This document shows, in pieces, positions 47,007-60,437 of a stretch of 64,000 nucleotides of DNA; the first letter of the stretch is position 1, and every line of letters starts with the position of its first letter. The translations under genes were made by a program, and so were the position numbers. The DNA lies in assembly GCF_020497125.1 (NCBI RefSeq), contig NC_059080.1:74754618-74818617 (forward strand), read 5' to 3'. Below the pieces are notes generated by a model. It worked only from the letters and a program-made list of their open reading frames with translations. It was not told the DNA's origin and ran no database searches. The DNA is from Mauremys mutica (Eukaryota > Chordata > Testudines > Geoemydidae).

Positions 47007-47600
47007 AGGGCTGTTGATTAATCGCAGTTAACTCACACAGTTAACTCAAAAAAATTAATCACACTTTAATCACACTGTTAAACAATAGAATACCAATTGA
47101 AATTTATTATATTTTTGGATGTTTTTCTACATGTTCAAATATTGATTTCAATTACAATACAGAATACAAAGTGTACAGTGCTCACTTTATATTTTTATCA
47201 CAAATATTTCCACTGTAAAAATGATAAACAAAGAAATCGTATTTTTCAATTCACCTCAGACAAGTAGTGTAGTGGATCTCTTTATCGTGAAAGTTCAACT
47301 TACAAATGTAGATTTTTTTGTTACATAACTGCACTCAAAAACAAAACAATATAAAAACTTTAGCACCTACAAGTCCACTCAGTCCTACTTCTTGTTCAGC
47401 CAATCGCTAAGACAAACAAGTTTGTTTATATTTACGGGACATAATGCTGCCCACTTCTTATTTACAATGTCACCTGAAAGTGAGAACAAGCATTGCATAG
47501 CACTTTTGTAGCCGGCATTGCAAGATATTTATGTGCCAGATATGCTAAACATTTGTATGCTCCTTCATGCTTCAGCCACCATTCCAGAGGAAAGAACAAC
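47007..47600. mobile_element. DNA-transposon-like repeat, one terminus visible
   Basis: Starts AGGGCTGTTGATTAATCGCA and carries multiple TTAATC/GATTAA words near the end (TTAACTC, TTAATCAC). I recognise this opening as that of a widespread amniote interspersed repeat that may be a remnant of an autonomous DNA transposon; the family name is not certain. The other terminus is not seen, so this is a fragment, and the right edge is approximate. Confidence 0.5.
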
Positions 47601-47679
47601 CATAACATTTTGTTCAAAAGTTACAAACAACCTCCGAGGTATTTGTAACTGAGTGAGGTTCTACTGTAGTTATGTATAG

Positions 47680-47998
47680 CAGTAGTTCTCAAAGCCAGTC
47701 CGCCACAGGGAAAGCCCCTGGCGGGGGCTTTGTTTACTGCCGTGTCTGCAGGTTCGGCCAATAGCAGCTCCCACTGACTGTGGTTCGCCGTTCCAGGCCA
47801 ATGGAGGCTGCAGAAAGCGGCGCGGGCCAAGGGACGTGCTGGCTTCCCTTCCTGCAGCCCCCCTTGGTCTGGAGTGGCAAACCGCGAACAGGGGGAGCTG
47901 CGATCGGCCGAACCTTCGAGCGCGGCAGGTAAACAAACCGGCCTGGCCCACCAGGGGCTTTCCCTGAACAAGCGGCGGACCGGCTTTGAGAACCACTG
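47680..47998. mobile_element. hAT (Charlie-like) element, family X copy 2, perfect TSD
   Basis: Termini CAGTAGTTCTCAAAGCCAG and, inverted, CAGTGGTTCTCAAAGCCGG; identical 8-mers ATGTATAG at 47672-47679 and 47999-48006. The interior shares long words with 42875-43205 (TTCGGCCAATAGCAGCTCCC, GTAAACAAACCGGCC, CCAGGGGCTTTCCCTGAACA), so both are one family. It is palindromic, 319 bp, without transposase. Confidence 0.92.
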
Positions 47999-48300
47999 AT
48001 GTATAGTACAGGATTGCTTAACTCATTACCTAAATTCTGCCTTTCTGGGAAGGAATGTGGTGAAAATCAAACCACATAGAGCACTAAAGAGCAGTTCAAG
48101 GCAGAATTTGATTTAACTGCAACTGTAGAGCATATTTCAGTAGGTGGAATATAATTATGAGATTGAAATATTGCCAGGAAATACAGATAAAATCTAGAGC
48201 TAGGCAGAAGCTAACCCTGGCTTGCCAAAAGCTGTGATAAAGTTTGTGAACCTGTGCTCATTTATGGACTTTTAAGGTCATGACTGCAGTGTGAAACTAA

Positions 48301-48730
48301 GAGCTTGTCTACACAGCACCAGCAAAGTGTCCTAGAGGGGTGTTTTGCATTCTAAAAGATATCTAATTTACATTAATGTAGTCCACAGGAAATGTTAGGT
48401 ACATCTTAGAGTGCTCCAGCAAGGACTACATGGAGTAGTTAAAGCATAGCCCATTAGTGACCTCTGTAGATACAGTTCTGCTGCTATAGTTGTGGCAGCA
48501 AAGCCCCCTAATGGAGACACAGCATATGTCAGCAAAAAGAGTTCTGGCATTGCTACACAACTTCCCCCAGTGACTCTGTTATGGTGGGGAAAAAAACACT
48601 CTTCTGTTGGTATAGGCACATCTATCCAGGGTTTTTGCGAGCGCAGCTGTGTCAGCTACGGGGTATGGGTTTTTTTCATACTACTAGCCAACGTAACTCT
48701 GCCAGCAAAACTTTGTAGTGTAGGCCAAGC
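48301..48730. repeat. MITE-like repeat with inverted ends
   Basis: Begins GAGCTTGTCTACACAG and ends AGTGTAGGCCAAGC; the ends are inverted relatives (GCTTGTCTACAC against GTGTAGGCCAAGC). Direct flanks look like CTAAG-type words but were not resolved. A second decayed relative begins at 50044 (TTATGTCTACACA). Confidence 0.55.
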
Positions 48731-50043
48731 CTAAGTTAAACTTGATGGTTTTGTTTGAGTCTTACTTTGAAGTCTTTGATTTGTTCAAAGCGAGCAAAGG
48801 AAAGACACATACCCATGAATCAGAAAAAGTAGATGTGCATGAACCCTTGCAAACCCAAATTGCTGTGTTTCTCACGGTTCTAGATAATGCCTCTCTTGCT
48901 AACAGCGTTGTGGGATTTTTCAACAACACAAGTGGTCAGCTCTTCATCCAAAAGTTGGCATCTCTCACAGTATTGTGATCCCACACAACCTCCTGGGGCA
49001 TTGGTTTAGAACTGACTCAGAGGAATGCACCTGCTAAATCAACAAGGCTAAATCCTGCAGCAGGCAGGTATTTCTAGGAGGTCTCTCTGCCACATACTAA
49101 CAAGTCCTGGCACTGCTTTGTTTTATGAGATCTGATGAGATAACAGCATGAGCTGATATGGCTGCTGTGTGTAGATGACACTGTATATTAATCAAACTGA
49201 AGTTTACAATTCTTGATTTGTTCATTTAAAAAAAACAAAACAGAACAAAACAAACCCTGTCTTACAAAAATATGATCTGGCTCTAGAATTCAGTTATACT
49301 AAATCCAGTAAGTTTATACCTTTATAGAATGTGTCAATTCAGCCATGACATTCATCATTGCAGAAATGCTGCTACAGATATCACAGATGATGTTTTCTTT
49401 AGAGCTCCACTACAGCTGAAAAAGCACCAATACCTATTCGGAGACTGATTTAGAGTTAACAGGGGGACAATTTTACTACACTACAGTACATAAACACTCT
49501 GTACTGTCAACATTTTATAACTGGTCACCACACTTGTAAATATATTTGACTGAATCTGTGTGTAATGCTGTTAAATGCAGATAAAGGCAGGAGAAGCTCA
49601 GTATTATTTTGGTTTTGTTTATTTTGTCATTTTAAAGTGATTTGGGATAAGCCTGTTAGGCTATTAAGAACCAAGAGTTATAATTAGCTCTCAGTTACAG
49701 TGATGTAAATTGCAGTTCAGTGTCTTTGGTAGAGTTTTATTGCACACTTGTTCTACGATTGCCACTGGGCCTGATTCTGATCATGCTTGCACTCCAGAGT
49801 AAATCCATCCTGCAGATCCGAATGAATTTGTTTAAAACAATGTGTTTTATTTAGTAGTTGGAATAAAGCACTGGAGGAAAAAAGGATTTTGAAAACTGCC
49901 TATGGACGTATTTCTTATGTTTGACTACAAGCTAAGATATAATTTTGCCTTAAATTATAGGAACACAAGTGCCCCAATTTACAGTCTCCTAGTACAGCCT
50001 AGATTCCTGCTTTGGCTATCTGACTCTTAATCTGGTTCTCAGG
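48731..50043. other. Non-coding stretch, nothing recognised
   Basis: No supported feature apart from an A-rich tract near 49228-49254. The 78-codon open frame at 48742-48978 has no recognisable motif. Confidence 0.5.
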
Positions 50044-50245
50044 TTATGTCTACACATAAAATGCAGCTGCACTGCTGTAGTGATTCAGTGAACATTACCT
50101 ATGCTGATGGAGGAGTTCTCCCAGTGGCATAGGTAATTCACTCCCCCAAGAGATGGTTGCTAAGCGACAGAAGAATTCTTCCTAGCACAGTCTACACAGT
50201 GGGAGTTAGGTCGGTATCTCTGTCTTTCAGGGGTGCTGAAAGACT
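50044..50245. repeat. MITE-like repeat, decayed
   Basis: TTATGTCTACACATAAAATGCAGC near the start and 'agtctacacagtgggagtta' with GTTAGGTCGG near the end recall the element at 48301-48730. The boundaries are approximate. Confidence 0.4.
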
Positions 50246-51984
50246 TAGATAGGCCATTGTAAATTCCCAGTGCAGAGCAGTCCTCAGTCTGATCTACCCT
50301 TTTAAACTGGTTTCAATGATCCCCCAAGAAGCATGGGCTAGAGCCATTAAGGTTACTTCCCCTGGCATTGTCCCTTAACAATTCTTAATTTTAAACTATT
50401 AGACAACTATTAGAAAAGGCCTACTCCCTCTCTGAAAGTTTTACTTTCCAGTGTAGCTGCAGGAACTTCTGCATCATTATTTCAAGTCTGCCTGTTAGTG
50501 TCCCTGCATCAGCAATGCATCCTCTACTAAGGTATGTCTTTGTTGTCGTTAACTGGGGTGATTGATACCTGGGTTCAGCTGAGCCTAAGTGTGAGCAGAC
50601 ACTCTGTAAAGCCAATTTTTCCCCTCTGGTGCTGCACTCATCCGTATGCGTTGCTAGGACTTCTAGGGGCACATCCCATGTGTCAGGCTTGGAGCAGGGT
50701 AAAACTCAAAGCTGAGAGTAGCAGAGACGTTCATAGTCAAGTTCTAGGCTGGGGCTGGTACCAAGGATCAGAGTCTGCCTCCTGACCCACTCCTGAAATT
50801 TGACTCCATGTCCAAATTAAGCCAAGGTCAAAGCCTGGAGTATTAGCAGGAATGGTTATGGCAGCTACAGGAGATCCACATTTTTGCCTAGATTCTTTTT
50901 GGAATGCCCCTTGGGTTTAAATATGGTGGGGATCCAATCAGGAGCCTTGAGGCTGGACTTCCTGTAGTCTGTCCACAAGGGTCATGGTTAGTGGAGTGTG
51001 ACCTGCATACAGCTGCCATTGGGTGGAGTCATGGAGAGGTTTGATGCCTGGCAGGTCTGCAGGCCTGGGTTTGAAACCCATTGAATCTTGCATAATGGTT
51101 CTTAGTGCTGCAGTAAATTGAGTTGCTCTATGATTCTTCTCTAGTGATTTGTGAGAGAACTTATATGTCTGGGCTCACAGAGGGAATTGTGGGAAGGCAT
51201 TGGAGAACTATAAGTACTTGAGTGATTTATTCTGACTGTAAAGTGGGTAGGGCACCAGTCTGAGTGAAAGCAGTACTCAGTCTTTTGCCTAGTGCCTCAG
51301 CCAGGCCTGCTAGTTCAGGTTAAAAGCACCACCATGCTCAGTTCAGTTCTTTGTGAACAAAAGGAAGGTTAGAGCCCCGGTCAACTGTGCAGTGAAGACA
51401 TATCGTTAGACTTACAAACCAACAGGAACACAGGGGCCAGGGCCAAATCCAAATCATGTGGAAGATAGCTTCTGCCTATTTAGGGGGTTCACTGATTGTT
51501 ATTTCTACTTCTCCAGTGGATAATCTGTATGTGCTCTTTCTGACACTAATGTATATTCCATGTCATAGTGGGAGAAAGGCATGGCTCATCAACTCCTACA
51601 GTATTACTCTTAGGAGGAGGGTTTCTTTGCACAGACTGTATCAGAATCAAGGGAGAGTAGTTAATGTCACTGCTGCTAATTTTGCCACTTACTACGTCTA
51701 CTGTTGATGTACTGGTACCTGTTGCCATTAGCCCTTAAGCCATCTTCTTTTACTCATACCATAAAAGGAGCAGTGATATCTGGTCTTGTTTATTATTGCC
51801 TCCCATGCCTTTCTTGAAATCCTATAAACCTGTTCTAGGTTCTCCATTTTGTTTGAGTGCTTTTGTAGAATTCTTTGTAAATAACAAGTCCTCACATCCA
51901 GACTATATCTAAATCTTGCTGATTCTTTCAGCCTAGCAGCTCTAAGATATGTCCTTTTCTATCCATGCACACAACTAAAACTCT
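50246..51984. other. Non-coding stretch, possible LTR piece
   Basis: Mostly unrecognised. 50650-51110 is GC-richer with GGTTTAAATATGG near 50917, a TATA-like word that could belong to an old LTR, but no ends or duplication are visible. Confidence 0.35.
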
Positions 51985-52660
51985 CATCCAAGCTCTTGTC
52001 ATCCAGTGTCTTGATTTACTGCAACATCCTTCTCTCTGGCCTTGACAAATACAATCTTGCCTCCCTCATTCATTCAGAATGCTGCTGCGAAAATCCTTTA
52101 CCTAGACGTTGCTTTGACCCTGTCACCCTTTTCTCTTTGAATCCCTCCACTGACTACCCCTTCTCTATGACATCTGCCATAAGCTGCTTGTATTCACTTT
52201 CAAGGTCCTTCATAGTCTGTCTCCATACTGCCAAGCTGTCTTGCTCTCAAGCTGTCTGCTTACCTGCAATCGGACCATGATGCCAGCCTCCACTGCCCAA
52301 TTGTTAAATCTTTACACAAAATGTGTGCTTTCTCAGAGTTGTCCCACACCCTTAAACATCCACAAAGCTACCGCATCATCCCTAAGATCCCTCCTCAAAA
52401 CTCCTTTGCCATGATGCCTACAAAAAACGACATTTACTGTTAGTGCGCTAAGACCCCTACCTATCATGCTTATCATTGTCTCATTGTTTACTTTTACACC
52501 CCTGTTTGTCTCTTACGATCTGTTGCCTCTTGTCTTCTGCTTGGACTGTAAGCTCCCTGGGGCATGGCCCATCTTTGTTCTTTGTTTGTACAACATGTGG
52601 CACAATGTGTCCTGTTCCATGACTCTAGTTCTAGACACAATGGTAATATAAATAGTAGCA
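51985..52660 (+). pseudogene. L2-like LINE remnant (C-terminal ORF2 and 3' end)
   Basis: In the frame opening at 51996 the residues YCNILLSGLDKYNLASL match the SxLDYCNSLL.GL block that follows the RT domain in L2 and related LINEs. Later nucleotide blocks ('aagatccctcctcaaaactcc', CTTGGACTGTAAGCTCCCTG, then GTGGCACAATG-type sequence) are in the order of an L2 3' end, and a weak (TAA/TAG) tail follows near 52645. The protein frame is broken repeatedly (94-codon open piece only). Old and inactive. Confidence 0.65.
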
Positions 52661-54524
52661 GATGATAAAGCTCTGAGTGCCGGAGTCTTTTCTTTATCAT
52701 TTGGACAGGTGCGTTGTCTTACAAATCTTTTCTTATCAAAATTCTTTTTCTCCTCTCTATTACGTGGAATAAATATACTTTGCAATCTTCCTTTGATCAG
52801 TTATGTTTGAGGTGTGATACGCACATTCCTAAGTGTGGCATTTGAGCATCTGTGTGAAATTATTTATTATTTTAAGGTCCTTTCCAGACAGTGACTTAAG
52901 AAAATGTGCCTTACAAACCAGACACCATATCACAGAAACATTCCTTTAAACAGTGTCAATATTTCACTGTCGGACTTTCTAACACCAAAAAGACTGTTAC
53001 ACTGGATGGCTAATGATGCAATAAATTCAACCAGGAGCTTGTTACAGTTAATAAGCTGTAAAGGGCACAGGTATTTGGACAATGTACATTAAATTATACC
53101 TGTATCAATTACTAACTGTGTAAGTTATTTCTTCTATTGTTCTTTGCAGAAATGTCATTTTCCTGAAGAAATAGAGGTCATTCTATTTACTACATGTTTA
53201 ATTTTTACAGCCACTGACTTCTTTGTGAATAAATAACAGGCCTAGTTCAGAAGACAAGCATCAACTCAGAACAATTATCAAAGACATTAGGAGACAATGC
53301 TAATGTATCTCATGCTTCAAAAGCTACAGCTGCCAGAAATTCACAGCAATCAATCAACACTCTTTTCTGCTGTTTTTTATATATTAACACACTGGGGGTA
53401 ATAATTATGAGTCTGACGCTCTTCCCCGACCCCCACTGAAGATAAAATTACTGGTTATATTAAGTGAATGTTCCTTGGAGACCATTTGACATATAAGTAA
53501 CATTCCTAAAGACAAACAGTGTTTTATTCCTTTTTTTGTATAATGCTCAAAAAAACAAAACAAACCCTATTTCAGACAATTAACACATTTCATTGCATTT
53601 GAATAGAATTCCCTTTTCCTGCCATTGTAATCTGCAACTCTTAGTTAGAAAACTGCACAGTCAAGTTGAAATGGATAAAGCCTTTGCCTTTCACAGCCTG
53701 TCAGGTCTTCCCTGGATTCTTACATAAAATAAGTTTGGTCGCAGTGCAGTCTCTTGTGGAAAATAGTCCATACTAGGAAACCATCTCAATTTACTGGAAT
53801 AAATGGCTTTATGGTCTGGGTCAGAAAAGGCTTCAGTAAAGTCTAGCATATAGAGTGAATTATTTCTAAACCCCCAAAGCCAGGTCAAGGTTTATACCAC
53901 AGAGGGGGACATTTGTATTGTAACATTTTGCAATGTATGCTGTCTTAATTTAAAAGACTTCAGTCTCCAATCTTATCTTTTCCTTGACCTTCACTGAGAA
54001 TAGACTAATAAAAACTATTTTTATAAGCAACATAAAGCTTGTACAGGCATAGATGCTGCAACCATAACAACAAAAGATTACCTGTGAATTTATGAAGAGG
54101 GGATGCTGCTTCTTATAGTAATGAATCTCTCTTCTGTTAATAAGCGATATTGGCTGTGCCCTGGGAATGCAGAGGCAATGTTATTGTTATGCTCTCAGCA
54201 AGAGCTAATTATACACTTTGTCACTGAGCTCTGGTTTTTGTGGGGTTGTTCTTTTATCTGCTCTAAAAAGGAGCCTGTCTAAAACTACAAATGAAATTAC
54301 AATGTATTTTTGTACTTTTTCTTGCCTTGTTCTTCCCCCCATAAAATATTGTATGTTCAGGTTCCTTGAGCTCACTTCAGAATGAGACACTCAGCTTCTG
54401 GTAGAAAGGAAAACCCTCATCTTGTGTGCTAGAAGAAAACAAAAGTGACCATGAGCAGTTTATCTCCCCCTCCCCAACCTCAGAGTTAGCCTGCAAGGAG
54501 TGTTACGTTGCCTAAAGCCATTAC
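52661..54524. other. Non-coding stretch, nothing recognised
   Basis: AT-rich, no supported gene or element. Confidence 0.5.
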
Positions 54525-54532
54525 CCTCTAAG

Positions 54533-54988
54533 CAGTGGTGAGCTGGAGCCAGTTCCCAGCAGTTCCCAAGAACTGGTTGCTAAAATTAGACCTCCGTGGA
54601 GAACCGGTTGTTAAAGGGTCAGGGGGTGGGCAAAGAACTCCGGTCCGTGGGCCGCACCATCCTGTTGCTCCCAGGATTCCCAGCTGGGGAGGCTGAGGTT
54701 CCCCCGGCCCCTCCCCTGTTTCCCCTCAGCTGCAGCGTGGCCAGCCACCGGCACCAGCTGGACAGCTCAGCTGAGCTCCTGAGTCGTCCTACTGCTTTGA
54801 GCTGCAGGCAAGGTAAGGCAGGGGGCTGCGAGCTCCAGGGCCGCTGGGGGGGCAATTTTCCCCAGGCCCTGCAGGGGCCCCCGGCCCCACAAGTCTGTGT
54901 CCCTCCGCCCCTCCTCCACTTCACTCCCCCCTTAAATCAGAACTTTTAATAGGGAACTGGTTGTTAAGATTTTGGCAGCTCATCACTG
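54533..54988. mobile_element. hAT-type non-autonomous element with perfect TSD
   Basis: Termini CAGTGGTGAGCTGGAGCC and, inverted, CAGTGATGAGCTGCCAAA; identical 8-mers CCTCTAAG at 54525-54532 and 54989-54996. Subterminal GAACTGGTTGCTAA-type words occur near both ends. The GC-rich interior (54650-54910) includes CAGGGCCGCTGGGGGGGCAA, which recalls the end of the other family at 17895. Open frames of about 100-117 codons are compositional. Confidence 0.9.
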
Positions 54989-55284
54989 CCTCTAAGGTAT
55001 TTGCTCCAATATAATTAGCTGTACAAGGCCCCCTCTTGCTTCTCCCCTTATTTTGGGCTGGGAGAAGTTCCATTCCCATCCATTTGCATGGGGATGAAGG
55101 CAGGAATAGAGGAAGATCAGGCTGGGCTAACCCCTCTCATGCCGGCATGGGGAATGGCAGATACCTAACAATGAGCGGAAGTGGACCTGAGACATCAGTC
55201 ATCCGTAGAGACTGATAGCTTATAGTGAAGTTCTGCTCTGAAAAGTGATGTTGTAAATATGGCAGAGGGGAGTCCATGGTTATT

Positions 55285-55400
55285 GTCTCATTGATTTTTT
55301 TTTTTTTAGGCCAGAAGGGACCATTGTATCATGTAGTCTGACCTCCTATATAACATTGACTCCAGATCAGATTTGCTGAGTTAAAACAAACAAAAAAATA
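55285..55400 (-). mobile_element. CR1-like 3' end, divergent subfamily, minus strand
   Basis: AGGCCAGAAGGGACCATTGT and TAGTCTGACCTCCTATATAA correspond in position to GGTTGGAAGGGACCTCAGG and GAGTCCAACCCCCTGCTC of the CR1 3' end at 60445-60500. It is preceded by a T-rich tract on the plus strand. About 115 bp remain, 5' truncated, different subfamily. Confidence 0.55.
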
Positions 55401-57581
55401 ACACCTTAAGAGAGTTTAGTTGACTGCCACCTCAACAGAAATTTACTGTGTGATCTGAAAGTCAATTTATGCTATTCATAATCTTCACTTCACCACTAGT
55501 ACCAAGAGTTCTATGATTGGAACTTACTGCTTTAATGATAATTGAGCCAGGAAACAATCCAGCTCACTTCCCCATAGTTTCATTAGCTCTTCAGAAGTAA
55601 CAGGAGTAAAAAGTCATTTTTATTTTTTAATAAAAGCAACAGCTTTCACTCAGAATATATGGAGGGAGCAGATCTGCCCGATACGATAACACATTTTTTA
55701 TTGTCACTTTCCTCTTACAAGGAAAGCTCTTTTTCTATCTGCTTGTTTCCTTCCAATCCTCTCCCAGCTTCCTCTTTACTCTTGAGGATCGAATTAAGAC
55801 AAGACTTGCTGCAACTAATTCATTTATTCATTCATATGTCTCATATTCCAGTACACAATGAACTGTGGATGTCCTCATTTAGGGCAAAGCCCCAAACAGA
55901 GTCATATGCCAGATGGCTGGATACCATGATAGCATCCTCAGCAGCTGGACTATTTTTGATCTTAAAGTCTCTAGGTGCTCCAGTGCTGCTTTGTTCATGG
56001 ATCACCTATTAGTTCTTTGAAAGTGTCTGGTTCACTGCTCCCAGGACCTGCAGACACCACTCAAGACTGCCACCTGAGACTGCATCTTTAGACAGACCTG
56101 TAACAGACAGAATTTGACCATTTTCTGCTATTGAAAGGATCCATTTTCAATTCAAAATGCATATGTGAGCATTTTCAAACTGTCCTGTAAGCACTGATGA
56201 TACACAAATAATAAAATATGTGGGTAGATGTGAAAAATCTTCATGGATCGATATGTGGTCATGAAAACTTGTCCACAACCATTTTTGAAGAATTACTCTT
56301 CAGACCATGAGTCGCTGCCCCCCGCCCCACCAAAAAAAAAAAAAAGTAAAATGGGCTTCATCTGCTTCATTGGGGTGGGGCCAACAGCCTGTCAGTGCAG
56401 TGGGTACTGCTAGGTGGTGAGGGGGTAACGAGAGAATGCACTGATGTGGTTACACCCCAGGAAGCCTCTGTTGAGGAGGCTCTTATGGTGCTTCAGCCAG
56501 AAATTAAAGCTTCCCTTCCCCTTGTGGCTCGATAGCCTGAATGGTGCAGGATATGCAATTGTGCAGCCCTTTGTACCAACAGTAATTAATTGACCTCATT
56601 AAGTATTATCCTTGAAAATAGCTTTGCTAATGGAAGAAGCACATATTGTAAGGGCATGTAAATATACCGAGGTGTTCTATGTAACCTGTGTAGGGATATG
56701 TACATACTGGTGAGCGCTCTCATGCACCGTAGCCTGTTTGTATTATCTCCCCTTCATAACACCGAATAACTGAATATCATTTTAAGAATACATAGATGAG
56801 AACTTGCATATACAGAGTGTGACAATAACACTGGCCAGATCTGTGATATAAGTACACTGAAGCCACAACATGTTTCGCCCTTCATGTCTAGTGCCTTTAT
56901 AGTTAAAACATGTCATGTTTTCCAGTGGAAAAGATCCAAACTTTTGTTTTATTTGGTAGTGTGTGACCTACCAACTTACTTGTGGCATATGGCAGAATTG
57001 CCCCTGAGAGATGCACATGCAGAAATAAAAAGGTGTATTCTTCTCTGAGAAGGGAGGGACTCTGTATAGTTATGTACAATACCAGTTCTATGTTAAAAGG
57101 TAAAGGAAGTAAGAGAGACACTGTAAGAGCTGTACTAAAACAAAGCTAACTGCAGCAAAGACAGATCAGCCTGAAGATAAAGCTAATGAAGATGAAAGAG
57201 CTCCTGACTCCCGTTTCATAATCACTTTGAAGGTCACTCTGTTACAGGTATGTAAACAACTGCACCTATTAATCTTCATACAACTGGGTGTCAGGGAGAA
57301 GGAGGGTGAAAGGAAAGAAAATGCCGGAAGGAGGGTTGTCATGACTAAAAGAAAAGGGAACAGACCACTGTGTCAAGGAGATTGCCCAAGTGTAACTGGA
57401 TTCAGATCTTGGCCCATTGTCTAGAGGAATAATAAAGAATTGGCTCTTTCCCCATGCATATATGGATGAAACAGCAGTAAACTTAATTACTTAATCTTCG
57501 CTCTTGAGCAAGCAGGAATCTTTGGATACCAGACAGAGTGGGTTATTTCCCTTTTTGGAGGGAGAAATGAATGGACTCTGG
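55401..57581. other. Non-coding stretch, nothing recognised
   Basis: No supported gene. A poly-A tract at about 56332-56345 follows a C-rich segment. The 117-codon open frame at 55659-56012 has no recognisable domain. Confidence 0.5.
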
Positions 57582-57672
57582 GGGCCAGATCCTCAGCTTG
57601 TGCAAATCAGCATACTTCGATTGAAGTTAGTGAAGTGACAATGCCAATGTTCACCACCCTTGGGGATCTGGC
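57582..57672. repeat. Short palindromic repeat
   Basis: The ends GGGCCAGATCCTCAG and CTTGGGGATCTGGC are inverted repeats. The centre includes 'gcaaatcagcatac' and 'gacaatgccaatgttc'. It resembles common short amniote palindromes. No TSD found. Confidence 0.5.
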
Positions 57673-60437
57673 ACATTCAGCTGTTGTGGCATCAGTGTAA
57701 TTATACCATAGATCTGGCCAGAGTGGTGGTGTCACACTTTTTGTGTATGTAGGTTCTCATTGCAAATTTTTATCGGGTGGGCCTTCTTCTGCATCAAAAC
57801 TAAAGTTGAGTATATAGTTTTAAAAAATCCACCAACATCTATTCAATTTCTCAAACATTCATGTCACCTGTATTCACATTCCTCTTGAATTTGCTCTTTG
57901 TAAATATTCATCCTCAAAGCATCAGACTGAGTTAGATACTCAGTAGGATGTATAATGGCTGAAACGATGGTCAGTGTTTGGAAAGTTTTTTTGATTCACT
58001 CATCCCTGCAAGGTATCATAAGATCTAGAGAAGCAGTTATCTAATAGCAAATAATGATATCTGCTATTCTATATCAATTGCTATCTACGTACCGTGTGCC
58101 TAATTCTGGTTCCATGGAAGTCAGTGTAAAGATTTCCACTGACTTCAGTGGGTGTAGCACTGATGCTTGTAAGTGTGAAATGATCCGATAACTTGGAGTA
58201 GCTGATCTAGACTTTGTCTCCTGAGTGTTTGCAGGGAGTGAACTGTGTTAGGAATTCCTTCTTTCCTAGTACAAGTTTGAAATCTAGAGAATAGAGTCTG
58301 CCAGAGGAGCTTGAAAAACTGAGGGCTAGTGATGCTTTATAGGAGTGAAGACTGAATTACAGGAATGAGGACTACAAAAACAAAGGCATTTGGAATAGAA
58401 GATGGCACAATCCTAATAGTCTATTTTTTAAGATGGCATCTTAATTCTGGCAGATGTTTTTCTTAACTAGTTTTTTCTTAACATTATTGAAACTGTTTAA
58501 TCTCTGCATCAAAGCTTTTCTTTTTTTTTTTCATTCCTTGCTTCCTGTTCTCTTTGTCTGTCTTCTGCCTTTGATAGACTTTGTTTTTACTGGCTGGAAT
58601 GTAGTCGAATGAAGTTAAAAGGGGACAGAAGAAGTGAGAATGGGAGGAAAGTGGAAGAGACAGTTCAGTCATGAAAGTGAATAAAAAATTGAGGGCCAGC
58701 TAATAAAAATAGACTCTGAAAGATGAGAGGCAATGAGAACTGGGGGTAAAGACCAAAAGGAACATGGAAATATAGTCAAATGCAGAAGCTGCTGTTTTGT
58801 AACTTGTTCATTTGTTTTTCCCCATATGGAAACACTGAAGAAATCCATTCCCTTAAGTAAAAAGCACATTCTGGTTTTAGTTTAGGCATTCTCTGTTACT
58901 TGACGATAAATAAACTTTTAGCTAAAAAAGCGCAAGTGACTGGATTATAATCTCATAGTCTGCCAGGTGAGAGGGACTGCATAGCTGTACTGCCCCAGCA
59001 GCACAGCAGGAATTGAATTAAGAGAGCCATGCCACAGTTTGGTCCCTGCTTCCCCCTTGCTCCCTGGGAAAAGTAATCTATGCCAGTCCTTCTCCTGGCT
59101 CATTTTTTCTTCCTCTGCACTGGCTCAGCTGTGCTGGCCAACATGTGTGGAAAGGGGTAAGGAGCACAAACCTATGCAGGAGGCAAAGTAGCTGCCTGGC
59201 AGCAGTGGCTGCCTCTCTGTTCCCCTCTCCTTCCCACCTGTACCCTCAGCTACTTAGGCAATATGTCTCTGAAGTCATTGTCATTACTCACATGCTGAAA
59301 GATCTGTATTGCCTTAACTTCCTTGTTGAATGGGGGCCTGTGGGAAGCAAGCACAAGAGAGTGGCTTACATCTCTGCTCGAGTGCACACGCTGTAAGGGT
59401 TACAATCTAGCCCAAAATGATTTTAAAATATATCTCAGAATACGAGCTTAGTGAAGTCCAACTTGTCCAGTACTTCTGAGCTAATTTTTTAAATACTTGA
59501 TCTGGGCAGCTCAATAGATGCGGTATACGGTGAACACCAGAGAGATGCATCTTCAGATGGAATAAAAAGCTTGTAGTAAGTTAGAAATGAAAGGAAGCTT
59601 CCATACATAGTTCTCCACAAATCCCTCACCTAAATAAATAAATAGAAGTCCCTAAGAAGCACCGTGCCATTCATATATTCTACTGTTAGAGTTTCAGTTT
59701 GGGAGCATTCTTTTGAATGTGCTTCTGAGTACATTTTGACACAACTATAGGTGTAAACAAACTCAAAATAATTGAATAGCTGTCGTACTTAAAAAGTGTC
59801 ACTTAAGTTCTTACTGCATTTTGAGTCCTGCATTGACACCTTACCAGTGCTAACATTGGCTTTTCATTAATAACTGAAGAAAAGTTCGATTTGGAGAAGG
59901 TGTTTCATAAAATTTTCAGAGCATTAGCTGCTGAGCTGCTTTTTTCCCCCAAACTATATCTATGAAGAGACACTGTTTTTTCCCTCAGTGACAGCCTCCT
60001 GATTTTTACTTCATAATCTTGCATCCAGTGCAATTTTGCTCTGTTGCGCCCATGGGTGCATGACACAAATATTTTGTTTGTTGTAGAAAGTCTCTAATCT
60101 TCATAACGATTGTGAGTAGACTAAATTTAGATGATATGTTTCCCATTTTCCTCCCACTATACCCCATAACTTCCTTTCTATTGTGTCATATCTAATATTT
60201 AGAGAGGAAGCTCTCTTCAGATAGACTGTGTCTTTCTGGTTTTTTTAATGAAGAACCTAGAATACTTTTGGATGCCATCAAATAATGTTCAAGACTAGAA
60301 CACAAATGAGGAATATGACATTACTCTAGTTATAGGTAAACAAGTATGGATGAATAACACATTCTCCTCTGTAGTCGCTGAATTCTGCAAAGGTTGATTT
60401 GATTTTTCTCTGTTGTTGAACTACCCGTACAACCAGT
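57673..60437. other. Non-coding stretch, nothing recognised
   Basis: No supported gene. A segment near 58090-58170 (AAGTCAGTGTAAAGATTTCC and ACTGACTTCAGTGG) resembles a decayed short palindrome. Otherwise unplaced. Confidence 0.5.
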